Source: Onchocerca lupi
Lineage: Eukaryota; Nematoda; Chromadorea; Rhabditida; Onchocercidae
Assembly (NCBI GenBank): GCA_028564675.1
Contig: JAOVVO010000349.1
Coordinates: forward strand, 1-64,000
Length of the DNA stretch: 64,000 bases
Direction: 5' to 3'
Positions 25,186-37,100 of this stretch are shown piece after piece. The position numbers were made by a program, and so were the translations under genes. How positions within the stretch are numbered: the first letter of the stretch is position 1; each line of letters opens with the position of its first letter. The notes beneath the pieces were generated by a model. It did not search any database. It saw only the letters and a program-made list of their open reading frames with translations, and was not told the origin of the DNA.

Positions 25186-27380
25186 ATGGAACAAGAAGCT
25201 GTTTTTGATGTTGGCAATTTCGATGATCGAGATGTTTCACTAAATGAGACACCTCGAGATCCGACGCACTATTTGCAACAGGTTATTAATTTCATAAGTA
25301 TTTCTTTTAACATAGGGAAACTTTCAAATTAATTTAGGAATTATTATTTAATAGATATAATGTGTCATTTTATTACATTACTGCTAGTGCTAGTTTTAAG
25401 TTAAAATAGTACTTTTAGTCTAGGAAATGTATATTAAGCAGTCATGTTTTGATGGAGTTAATTGTGCCATTATTTTAAATAAAGATCGATTGGAATAATA
25501 AAAAAAAATTGATTTTTTAATTTTGAAATGATGGAACAAAGCTAGTTATAAAAGAATTATTCAATCTGCGGGTGAGGAATAAAAAGTTATGAAAAAGTAG
25601 TAATCGATTTCGAAACATTTCTCGTATTTTTCCTACAGGTTAGTGTATCGCGTGCACGTTGTCCAGAAGTGGTCACAGCAACAAAGATTCCCATCTTCGA
25701 AGTTGGTTCTTCTGCATTACCGAGGGATTTATTTTTCACCACTGATCCGCCTTCTGAACAGTCTATTGCCATGGTAAATCCAGTATTCTTTTCTTTTTAA
25801 ATGATGCAGCGTGCAAAGAAAAAAATTTCTAAAAAAGATTAAAGTTTATACCTTTTTTTTTAAACTAATTATTAAGTTATTCTGTTGCGCGTAAGCGTTC
25901 TAGATATTCCTGTGTATATATGTCAACCAATATTCTTTAAACTTGAAATTATTTTCAATGTGATCAGCTTATTATTATGCTTCAGAGCAAAAGATTTTCA
26001 ATGCAACGAGCTTTTATTCGTAATCAGAGATCGAAATGGAAGGAGGGGGCCATAAATTTTAAATGGCCAAGCTTAGTAAGTAATTCCTTTACTCTTTGCT
26101 CCACAGTGCAACGCAGACTTCTCGTATCTAGCTTATTGAAAATCCTTATTTAAAAATTTGTTTAATGGATTGAAGAATAACTTTTTTTTTCCTTTTTTTT
26201 TTCTTTTTTGTGTGTGTCATTTGCTTGGTTATTTAGTCAATATCGTATGGTGAAAAATGAGAAGTTTAAGGTATCAATCTTCATTTCACATCTTACTTTT
26301 CTTTTTTTCGTAGTACTTTTCTTTTTTTGTAGCACTTTGTAGTACTCTTCCTCTCAGTGTTTGTGTCTTTTTTCCGATATGCAGAAATAGATACAAATAC
26401 TTGAGCATAGAAAATATTACGAAGTTAAATGTGCAGGTCGTCGTACTGTTGTATTGATTTCATTCTATTTCAGTTTTATAAAAACTTCTATATATTTCAG
26501 AGAAATCCCGACGCTTGGCGTATATTCTGCTTAGAGGAACGAAAAAATCCATTTCCAATAAAACCAAAAGATATTCCAAGATTTGCACATCATCGCGGTA
26601 ACCCACCAACATTACGACTTTTATTCAATTTGTCACAGTCACAAGTCAATACTGTGATTCAACATCTTATAGATGTAACCATTTAAATTAAATTTCTTTA
26701 TTAAATTAATAGATTAAACATAAAAGTTCATTTCATAACTTAGTGGGTGAAAATGCCGAAAGCAAGAATTTATCCTTAGGTGAAAAGAAATCATTTTATA
26801 AGCAAATAAAGTATTGAAGTTCGAAAAATTTGTTTTCCTCTATTACATTACCATTTCTAATCTGCATTTATAAATATCTCTATTGACAATTATTTAGTAA
26901 GAATAGTCCGAGATTATAAATATAATTCCATGTTTCAATACATTATGCATACTTCAGGGCATTATTATTATTTTATCTGTATTGAGCGGAATAATACTGA
27001 TGGAAATGTGATAGTAATTGAAGATTTCATCACGTTATAGTCGATAATAAGTAGCTATTTAGCTTTTTAATTTTTAGACTTTTCTTGAAGAGGGTTATAC
27101 AAGACCATTGTTTGAATGGATATATGCGCTAATGTTGGTATTACAAAAACCGTTATGGCACGATGTATGTTCATCGATACGTCAATTAGCTAAACATTCA
27201 CGCATTTTACGAAATACATTGGATGAAAAAATGCCAAATAGTAGCATAATGCATGAAGAATTCTCACTATTTATTGCAATTGTTGGTGTTTATTTCGAGC
27301 AACTAGATCTCGCCGATCAGATCTCTCAATTAGATGATGACACTGATGAGACTGATGAGACATCATCAATCCCTTCATAA
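25186..27380 (+). CDS. smi-1: Gemin2 / SMN-interacting protein 1
   Basis: Gemin2 binds SMN and holds the Sm protein ring during spliceosomal snRNP assembly (family knowledge). Exons: 25186-25281, 25639-25773, 25986-26075, 26501-26674, 27078-27380; 798 nt, 265 residues, in phase (human Gemin2 is 280). Family landmarks in order: TPRDPTHYLQQV then ARCPEVV near the N-terminus, RSKWKEG then AWRIFCLEE in the middle, and a helical C-terminal half with SQSQVNTVIQHLID, EWIYALMLVLQKPLWHD, IRQLAKH and VGVYFEQLDLADQ. The start is the first ATG after the presumed SL acceptor. The last exon ends in an Asp/Thr/Ser-rich tail (DDDTDETDETSS). The C. elegans orthologue is named smi-1. Confidence 0.92.
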
Positions 27381-28683
27381 TTTCTTCTCATTCTCATTTA
27401 ATTTTCTCAAGTAATTATTTTACGGATGCATTTTATTTATACTTTCATTTTCATAACTTTCACTTTTTTATTCACTAAAATTTGAATTGATGTGCTTTAT
27501 ATTTGAATTGATGTGTGTATCAATAATAGTATACTTTACATATTCATGCGTGCTGATTATATAATACAAAATATCTGTTGATAAGTTTGCATCAGTTTTA
27601 TTTGTTTCATAATTTATATACATGATTTTTCTTTCTTAACTTTCATTCTTTCATTCACTAAAATGTGAACCATTATACTTTACACATTCATGCTGAACAT
27701 GTACTGATTATGTAATGCATAATGCACAATACATGTTTATCAACTTTTTTTTTGCAGCAATTTCATTTTGAATTTTTTTAAAATTCTGTGCAATTTGTGA
27801 TGAGAAAAATGAAACAAAACAGTTAAAATGTCTAGCATGTATTTATTATATTGTTGAATGGAATTTAACATAAGAAATGCGCTTATTTTCAAAATTAAAT
27901 AAGAATATATGCAATATCATTGAGAGCGAGATTTGAGGAGAATTTCCCCTGCATTTAGTTTGAGTCTCTGCTTATTTTCACTGAAAATTTAAAAATTTTA
28001 ACTGTTATCACTTTTTTTTTTTTTTTTTTTTTTACAGCAATGCTTTTGATTACATGTATTGTATACGTGATGAATTTCGTGCTACAATCATGATATGTGA
28101 GATTGTTAATAAAATTTAACTTTAGAGAATTAGCATTTTGAATTGTTTCAGTGTGTATCAATAATAGTATCAATGTCACATGTTAGCGTGCATTCTTTTC
28201 TAAGTTCTATTATTATTTTAATGCTTCTAAGCTTTGAAATCAATTTTTGGAATCTTAATGATGCAGGTACGGAATATTCAGTAAAATCAGAGAGACGGAG
28301 TGAAGAGTTTAGTCAGTGTTCAGCTTTGTTTGCCGAAGCTCTAAATTTTTCTAAATTTGGAGGAGATAATGAGCCAATTGTTAATCTCACAACAAAAGGG
28401 TTTTCAAGCGTAGAAGATATATCCGATGCTTTTTTTTTTTAAACCTCGCAAAGCGAAATAGACTAATGCCATATAGAATTCCCGAAAGTATAAAAGAAAC
28501 GCAGATGCTGCATCGAAGTTCAGAAAATTCGCAAAAGAATCAAGTTATTTAATGGATATAGCTCAGATTAAGACAAGAGCTGATTTTCAATCTCACTCTT
28601 ACTTATTTTTACTTATCAAACAAATTGTATATTAGGAAGAATTAAAATGAAAATATAGGAACCGTTGGTTTCGAGGAGCTTTT
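27381..28683. other. Convergent intergenic region between Gemin2 and the PTP
   Basis: Holds both 3' UTRs. It contains an imperfect duplication (27454-27745) and a poly-T run near 28012-28034. An open frame at 28143-28442 on the plus strand has no start context or family match. No gene is supported. Confidence 0.6.
27454..27745. repeat. Imperfect direct duplication, ~180 bp spacing
   Basis: Copy 1 (27454-27590) and copy 2 (27636-27745) share, in order, an ACTTTCA..TTCACTAAAAT.TGAA block, ACTTTACA.ATTCATGC, and GTACTGATTAT/GTGCTGATTAT followed by ATAATGCA/ATAATACA-like sequence. A further fragment, GTGTGTATCAATAATAGTAT, occurs at about 27513-27532 and again at about 28151-28170. Confidence 0.7.
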
Positions 28684-30700
28684 TTATAATTTTTTGGCGT
28701 TTTCTAAATTGTCTTTAATTCTAATTTGTGGTGTACCCGTAACATATTCTGCTCCATCATCCATTGTTTGATCGAAATACTAAATCCAATAGCTCCAATT
28801 TTTATTGAAATGTTTGTTATATTCTTGTTGTAAATAGAAAACCTTGTCATTTTTTTTTTTTTATTATCATTTTATATTGAATTTTGATAAATTTTGAGTG
28901 GATTCGAACCATTTTTTTTGCTTTCTTTTTAAAAATTAAGACTGATTTTTACAAAAATAATAAAAATGAAATAAAATTTTTGCAAAATTAAAAAAAAAAA
29001 AAAAAGATAGCAATTTTCGATTATTAAAATATAAAATAACCTGTTCCGGAAGCATATTCATCACATATTTCTCTGCTAAATCACGAGTATCTGTTTCAGA
29101 TGCTCCGTATGTATTTGCATAAACAGGTTGCATGAAAACATAATCAGCTCGATCAATTTCATCCTCCTTCATGATTCGACTTTCTTCCATCTGTTTAATT
29201 TTCCGTACTTCATCAGTCAGGAAAGCATATTCTGATTTAGAACCACTTTTATCATCTTCTGATTTTGCTATCTAAATTTATAATTTTTTCTTTGCTTCTT
29301 AAATTATTAAAAATTCTTTTCAATATTTGAAATTGTTAATTTCAAGTTTTAGTTTTATGCAAAGTATAATGATAAAATGATGATATTTTATTTATCCTTT
29401 TATACATACATTTTTAGAATTATTTTTCTTTTTCTTTTTTTACTTTTATGAATAAAATTTGTAATAAAGATGATGTACTTTTAATTTAGCAATCATTTTA
29501 TAAGTTTTATGATTATGCGTACTATTTCAGATTCTGAAACTTTTGGTACTTCTGGAATTTTTGCTACTTTAGCATCAGAAACTTCAACATTTAATTCTTC
29601 TTCTTTTTGCGTAGTTTGCATAATACTCGTTTTTGTTGATAATTTGTCATTCCTTGTTTTTTGTTGTTGTTGTTGTTTACGCGTAAATGTTTTCAGTAAA
29701 TCCATTTGTGCTTTCCGATATGATTCTAATAATGCATTCTGAGCTTCATAATATTCTTGTTGAAGATTCGGCTGCGATCGTGATATTTTCACTTGTGACG
29801 CTAGACCAGTCTGTTGTGTTGGCTAAAAAATAGAAAGAAAGAAGTTTAAGAGAAAGAAAGATTAAAGAGAAACAAATTTTGAAATGAAAAATTATTCATA
29901 ATTTTGAAATAAATAAATGATCATTCGATTTCATCAATCGATTTTTATTTAATTATGAATACATATTGAAATATCAATAAATAACATATATTATAATAAT
30001 TTCGTAATGATGATAACAGAATTTAATTATTTTTTCTCTTTTCTCGTTTCCATCTAGTTCACGTTTAATATTAAACGAAAATAAAAATCAGAAAAAGTAA
30101 ACCCTGAAATAAGAATTAGGAAAAACAAACATAAACTTCAAAATTCGAAATAACATAGTTATTTCGAATTTTACCATAAATTTTAACGGTTAGAAAATCT
30201 AATTTATGTAAAATTTTAAAATAAATATATGAAAAAACAGAAAGCAATAATCATACTGGCATATTATTTTTGTTTATTTCTGTTGCTTGAAAACAAAACA
30301 AAAAAAAAATTTTTTTGAACAATAATTTTTGTTAGAAAATTTAAATTTTAAATTTAGAAAAGGAATGTAAATATAGATCAAATAAGATATTAATAAATCT
30401 CAAAAAAAAAAAAAGTACCGTTCGTGTTTTCTTTTTTCGTAATCCTTTTTTTTTCTTTGATTGTCGAGAATCACTGGTTGTCGATGCAGGAGTGATCGTT
30501 GATGGTGATAATGATGATGGTGTTATTGATTCTGCTTCAAGCACTTTTTTTGATGGTAATTTTTTCTTTTTATCATAAACTGGCAAGGGAATTTGCACTC
30601 GATTTGTACGTGTAAAATAAAAATGCTCATAATCGTGACAAAATTCTAAAAAATATATAAAAATTGCTATGTAACATTATACAAATAATATGATCTTTTT

Positions 30701-30739
<39 letters not shown>

Positions 30740-33700
30740 AAGTGATTTCAGTTTTAGAAAAATCAATAATATGTTTAAAAAAATCATGCAATTTTGATTC
30801 AAAACGGCAACATGCAATATTGCATGCTAATAATGCAACTGCATGACATTCCATAATACATATACAATGCAAAAACTTTGCAAATTTTGCAAACATGAAT
30901 ATTACAATAATCCTTTGTCATTTTAGTAATTTCATATTTCTTGCATAAATATAATTCCTTTAGTTGACAAATATATTCAAAATGTTTTATTTTTTAAATC
31001 AATTAAAAAAATTAATCGTTAATAATAAGAAAAAAAAAACTTTTTCAGATAAAATTTTAAATTTTTAAGAACTTTTTTTCGTAATTTAAAATTCTAAACT
31101 TACTTGAAACAACTTTATCAGCTACGATACCTTTATTAACTAATCGTTGTACTGTAAGATAATGTATATAAAAATATTGTTCTTCATTTTGAACCGCACG
31201 AGAACGTTGTGATCTAACTGACCAAATAATATCTGATACTACTGGTACACGACATGATAACAATGTTCTGCAATAATTTTCCTAATTTGGCTTTTTTTTT
31301 TTTGAAATTTAAAAAAAAAATTAAATTAAAATCATTTAAGTAAAATGATATTCATAGATTATTATTATTATGCAAAATATTAAAGAAATCATCTGCATTA
31401 CTCTTAAAATTGTTTCGTTTTTTCTTTTTCTCTTTTTAAATTATCTCATTTGCTTAATTGTCTTTTATAAGCAAAATATTTTAATTGCAAAATATGAATG
31501 AATTAATGAATTAAAAATAATATTACTACTAATTTCTTTCAGACATTTGCATAATTCATTCATTTTCATATCTTAATATTAACATTTTTTAAATCAAATA
31601 ATCTTTCATTTAATGCATATTATAACAATTTATTTAATTTAATACAAGATAAAATGTAATTAACAAAATTAACAAAAATCCTTATGATTCATCCAATTTA
31701 AAATTTAATTTTCTAATGACAATATTTTTTTTTCGCTTTTAATTTAACATTTGCTTTGAAATAGCAAACCTAATACTTTTTTTTTTTTTGAAAGCAATAA
31801 TAAATTTAAGAAAAAATAAAAACCATTTTTGAATCATTGGAAGTTTAAAATGAAAACTAAACTTGCCTAGAAAGTATTTCAAGTACCACCAATGTACCTG
31901 TTCGTCCAATTCCAGCCGAACAATGTATAACAGTAGGTGTTTTTCGTGCTCGTGCTGAGCTAAGTAATGTAAATGGTACCGTTAATTGATTTGGCACAAA
32001 TTTATCAGGCCAAGATACCCACTGATAATGAGCAAGAGGACGTCGTTTACCACGATATGTTAACAATAGTGCAGTGCAATGCACATCTGGATCAGCTGTT
32101 CGTTTCTGTAATCATTTCAAATCAATATTAGGTATCACTCTTATCATTCTTTTCACTATCATTTGAATCAGAATTGAAAGTTATCATTTTTGATTGTTTT
32201 TTTTATTTTTATTTTTCTCGCTTTTCTTGAAAAATTTTATCAATAATTGAAAATTTTACCATTGATAGTTTTATTTTATTTTCCAAGTTATTTTTTAAAT
32301 CTTATATTGATCACTAATGTAAGTGAAAATTTAATAACTTATCACGAAGTTGTTCGGGAAATAATTATCAATGATAAAAGTATCCTTGTGCGTCCGATCT
32401 ACTATCATATCTTAGTCCAAATATTAGTTATCATTGATTATCAGTGTATTCAATTCATTTCACTTTTTTTTTTCTATTTATTATCAATATATGATGAATG
32501 TTTTGGCAGAAAAATTAAACAAAACTTATTTCAGAAGAAGAAAATAAACTTACTTCAACAGCTCGAATTGTAATACCACAAAATGTAAGCACTTGGCCTT
32601 GATTTAATGGCCAATATTGAGCGCATTTATTGCGATTTTCTTCATATGTACGACAAAGCATTATAATTAATTCAACATTTTCTTGCCAAATCATACGCCA
32701 AAAATCACCACAAGTTTGATTCAACGGACCCTTTATATATAATCAGAATGATTGTATTTGTTTTTTAATAATAATACTAATAAAGTTAATAATAATTCAG
32801 ATAAAAAAATAAAATAAAGTAAAAATAAGAATCATAATGGAACAAAAATTATGAAAAAGATTAAATTCAGGAAGAGTTGAAGAAATAAAGATAATAATAA
32901 TTGAAATAAAAATTAAGAATTTAAACCTGTGTACAAATGAACGGATATTCAAGAAATTCATTACTGATCCAATTTGCATGTATGAAATCACCTTGACCTT
33001 CCGGCCATGGTTTAAGTTGTACACGACTATTATCCAAGCACATTACATCTGCAAAAATATTCTTCGTTGACTTTTTTTTTTGAATCGAAAATTGAATTAT
33101 TCATTTAAAACTGGAATGTTCGAAATAAAAAAAAAAAAAAAAAAAGAAGGAAAGCATCATTATAAAATAATTACTACCATTATTACCAACATTATATTTA
33201 TATAGTAAGACAACGATGCAGTAATTCGGTAATATATGGCAAGGTAATAATATAGTTACATAATTATTTAGTAATTGAGTATAATAGTAATGCAGTAATT
33301 CAACAATGCGGTAATGTAGTAGCGTAATAGTAATAACTTCACTATAGAATCATGTAAAATTGTATAAATGGAGATTGAGTTGCAATATATAGATTAAAAA
33401 TATATACATAAAAAGTTTTCTAAACATTTGATTTTCATTATAATCATTAATCATGTTTTCAATAATTAATTTATTTTCTGACAAGAACTAGATTAAATCC
33501 CAATTGATTCTATTATTTACTATTAAAATCGACCGTTTTAATTTTCATAAGTGTATATTTGTAAATATAATAAGATATTAAAAATTGAAGCATTAAATCA
33601 AAATCAATCCATATAAATAAAAATGTAAATGTTCGATGTTCATTGAGATACAACGTTTTAAGTGCATCACTGATTGATTTGAAATTTTGAAACAAGTGCA

Positions 33701-34145
33701 ACGTTGCATTCGAATAGGCGAGTGTTTACGAACTTTCAAAGATTTAAGATTTTGAACAAACGAACATTGGCATTTTTATTTATGTAGACTGTTGGAGTCT
33801 ATATAAATAAAAATGACAGCCCATACAGATTAGCTTGACCGGCCGTGCTTCTCGTGACCGGTCCAGCTAGTAAATTTATAAACTGGATGAAATAAATATT
33901 CTACCATTGTATCGACATTTTGCTCGATTCATTTTATGACCGTTAAAAGTTAATTGTGATGGATGCGGTCCACGTGCTTGTAATTTATTAAAATTATTTC
34001 TTAATCCTTCAAGACCCAATGCATTGGTTTGCTCAGCAAATGTTCTCATTACCGTAACTAGCATCGGTGCTTTTTTGTGTTCACTTATCTGTTGATCAGC
34101 TTGCTTTTCAGCTGATTGAATCCTGAATTTATTAGATTCATGCAT
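28684..34145 (-). CDS. Non-receptor protein tyrosine phosphatase, nematode type
   Basis: It should remove phosphate from phosphotyrosine by the Cys mechanism. Exons, 5' to 3': 34145-33905, 33048-32927, 32730-32554, 32105-31867, 31267-31104, 30645-30419, 29822-29523, 29271-29041, 28779-28684; 1797 nt, 598 residues, all in phase. The catalytic domain is ~45-310: KCRYNDVMCLDNSRVQL (KNRY-loop position), DFIHANWISN, GPLNQTCGDFWRMIWQENV, WPD loop with Asp ~214, signature VIHCSAGIGRTGT (Cys ~242, Arg ~248) and the QNEEQYFYIH Q-loop. No signal peptide or transmembrane segment is seen. A ~285-residue tail carries a Lys-rich stretch (KKKKGLRKKKTRT), a short poly-Gln and an acidic end. The intron after 31867 needs a GC donor. 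The ATG follows a TTTAG acceptor by 4 nt; an upstream in-frame Met at 34172 is possible. The family is large in C. elegans, with many members tied to sperm (established); the exact orthologue is not identified. Confidence 0.9.
30140..30172. repeat. Perfect inverted repeat (15-bp arms, 3-nt loop) in PTP intron
   Basis: Left arm AAAATTCGAAATAAC (30140-30154), loop ATA, right arm GTTATTTCGAATTTT (30158-30172). It lies in the intron between the exons ending at 30419 and starting at 29822. Confidence 0.9.
33180..33345. repeat. Degenerate GTAAT-rich minisatellite in PTP intron 1
   Basis: Irregular repetition of GTAAT preceded by TA, GCA or CG (for example GCAGTAATTCGGTAATAT and GCAGTAATTCAACAATGCGG). 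It lies inside the first PTP intron and has no coding potential. Confidence 0.65.
33610..33866. repeat. Inverted-repeat element, candidate non-autonomous transposon fragment
   Basis: A ~26-bp sequence (CATATAAATAAAAATG then TAAATGTTCG, 33610-33635) is mirrored as an imperfect inverted copy at 33761-33786, enclosing ~125 bp with a mirrored AACGTT pair. A third copy (TCTATATAAATAAAAATG, 33798-33815) follows as the other side of a small hairpin. It then runs into a GC-rich patch (GACCGGCCGTGCTTCTCGTG, then ACCGGTCCAGCT) unlike its AT-rich surroundings. Family unknown. Confidence 0.55.
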
Positions 34146-37100
34146 ATTTCTAAAGCAATTTTTTTCTTCCAACCAATCAATATCTTATTATTACAGGATT
34201 CGACACTGTAAATAATTGATAAGATACATAATTCCGAATTCGGTTTTTTTTTTTTTTTTTTTTTTAAATTAGAAAGATATCATACATACATTTATTAAGA
34301 ATTATTATGATCAAATTGATCAAAGAGCATAAAAAAACGAATATATACTCCTCTCGGCTGATATTATCACTTTCATATTTCTCTTTTAGGATATTTCCTG
34401 ATATAATTTTGCATATTCGATTTTTGAGGATAAATTAGTGAATGCAAGATAAAAGTAGGAATTTATCCATTTTATTTCCTTTTACTAATTGAAAAAATAT
34501 GTGTATACTATTTAATTCGCAAAATTTTGAAGGGTTTTTGAAGAATGAACTTGAATTTTATCATCCACTAACTCAGTTCTTGTTGCCTAACAGACATAAT
34601 TTAATAAATAATGGATTTGTCGTGAAATGAAATGTAATTTATTATCTTTTAGCTAATAAGGCGAAAATTCAAAGCTGATCATTCTTCGTACTGATAAATA
34701 TAAATGACAAGTTTGTTTATATTATATAGTTTATATGGTTTACATAATAAGTTTAATGATACAGAGGAGATGATAGAAACCAATAAATGGTTTAAATAAA
34801 AAGAAACAAAAAGGTCAATTGGTTCAGTAATCAACTGGATTAGAAATAACTGGAATATCATATAAAATAAAATTATGTGATATATATGAAGCTTTTGTCA
34901 CAATTTCCATCAATTACTAATGTCATCGATCAATAATCAACGGTTTAATACTAATTGGTGAAATATTCAGCGAAATGATAGAATTAATAATATCTCACTA
35001 CGAGATCAAATGTTTTATCAATAATAAATAAGAGATCGATCAAACAAGATTAACAAATTTCACAAAAGTAATTTAAGTGTATTTGACGAAAAAAAAAAAA
35101 AAAAAGACTAATTTAAGACTTCAGAAAAAGTTGATTGTGTCTATTAACAAAATTTTCTTTTTTGTTTTAAATCTTAATAATTATTTTCGTGTAAAAAAAA
35201 ATATATCGAATTAAGTATTCAATTTTTACTCAGAGTTGCAAATTTGAAATAGATGATGACATGCATGGTATAAAAATGAACCTCAAGACAATAATTTTAA
35301 TCATAATTTTTAAAACAAAAAATGTGAGAAACAGTGTTTAAGTATGAAATGTGATAAGGAGTTTTTTAGGATGATTTATACATTATATTTCATATTTATT
35401 GTAATTATGAAGAAATTGTACGAATAATATGATTAATTGCGTGAACTTATCATTTAAATAATCATATTAATTTCATAACTACGCAACAGGACATTTTGAT
35501 AGTAACTTGTAAGTAAATCATAAATTTTTTTCCTTTTTTTTGGCATTTATGGATAAAGAAAATAATAAACAAATAATTTAAGTATCATTCTACTGAAATA
35601 TTAATAATTTAAGCTGATAAGGAACAATAATTCAAAATAAAGTTAAATTATGATTAAATTAACAATAATGAAATCCCGCATACAACACCTCTTCCTCATT
35701 ATTTTAATTGCGATAATGATTTGATCGACCGCACGCTGCAATTAGAATAATAAACTGATCAATTTCTTATTGATATGATATTTTATACATTTTTATCAAT
35801 AACTATTATCATTTATAAATTTGCATTTTAAATTGTCTTTGTTTTACAAGAAAAGAAAATTTATTAATGTTTAATCGAAGATAAATTAAGATAAATTATT
35901 AATCGGTCGATTTATCTCTGTTAAAAAATTTCAATCATTTGTTGTAAATGATTAACTTCATAATAGTTTCATTTGTTAATGCGGTAAGAAATATGCTAAT
36001 ATAAGCTATATTTAAGTATAATGATAACAGAGTAGAAATAATAATAATAATATTGATATCAATAATAATAATGAAGATCGAACTTTTTGGAAATCAAAAA
36101 AAAAAAATGATTGTAACAATTATCATTAATAAATCAAATTTTAGTTTTTAAGACAAAAATTTCAAATTTGTATTTCTAAAAATATTGATTTCTGTTTTAT
36201 TTTTTTAAATTTTTTCATCTATTTTATAAACTTAAATTCATTTAATTAATCACCGAAACGAAAATAGTAAGCATCTAGAAATTTGAAAGTTTCTGTTCTC
36301 AGATTACTTAAAACACAACTGAAATTATTATTTCGTTAAGTCATTATTATTGTAAATAATACAAATGAATAAGTAATTCTACTATAAATTTGATTTTTGT
36401 TAGTAAACTATTATAAGAGATGCAGTGTATATCTAGCTTATCACTGAAAAGTCCAGCTTATCATTGACGAACTTGATAAATTTTTTTGATAGTATCATTT
36501 GGTAGTATTATGTGTTGCATATTTTTGATAATATCATGTAAATATAAATTGATATTTCGTTCATTTATTTTGTTGAAAAAAAAAATGCAATTAAATTACT
36601 GGAAAGGATTAAATGAAAAACATTGAAATAAGCATTTATTTGGTTATAATATTTAAAGTCTTGTAAGTAATTAATTTAAAACCTTTTCAGTAATTCGCAT
36701 GAATTGGAAAACCTTACAGGCAATTAGTTTAAAACCTTTTAAACAATTTGCATAAATTTTAAACGAACAAATATTTTCGTTTTGAAATTATAATAAAAAA
36801 TACACAGCCTGACAGGAAATCAAAAAGTTTAACAACATCATGAATCTTTCATGTAAAATTTTTTAAAGGATATACAACATATTCGTTCAAATATTATCAT
36901 TCGATCAGATAATCATTGGGTTTTTTCTGATAATGTCATTGATTGAAATATATTAAAAAAAAAAAAAAAAAAAAAAATCTTTGATTTTAGCATTATTGAC
37001 TAATCTTGTTCATTGTAAATAAGGAAATTAACAAAATTTTTGCAAAAAATAAGCAAAAATTTATTTAGGTAGTTGAATATATATAAAAGAACAAAGAATT

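Noticed and set aside
28143..28442. 100-codon plus-strand open frame after Gemin2
   Set aside because: No acceptor/donor pattern, hydrophobic AT-driven start and poly-Phe end, no family resemblance, and it lies in the convergent 3' region.
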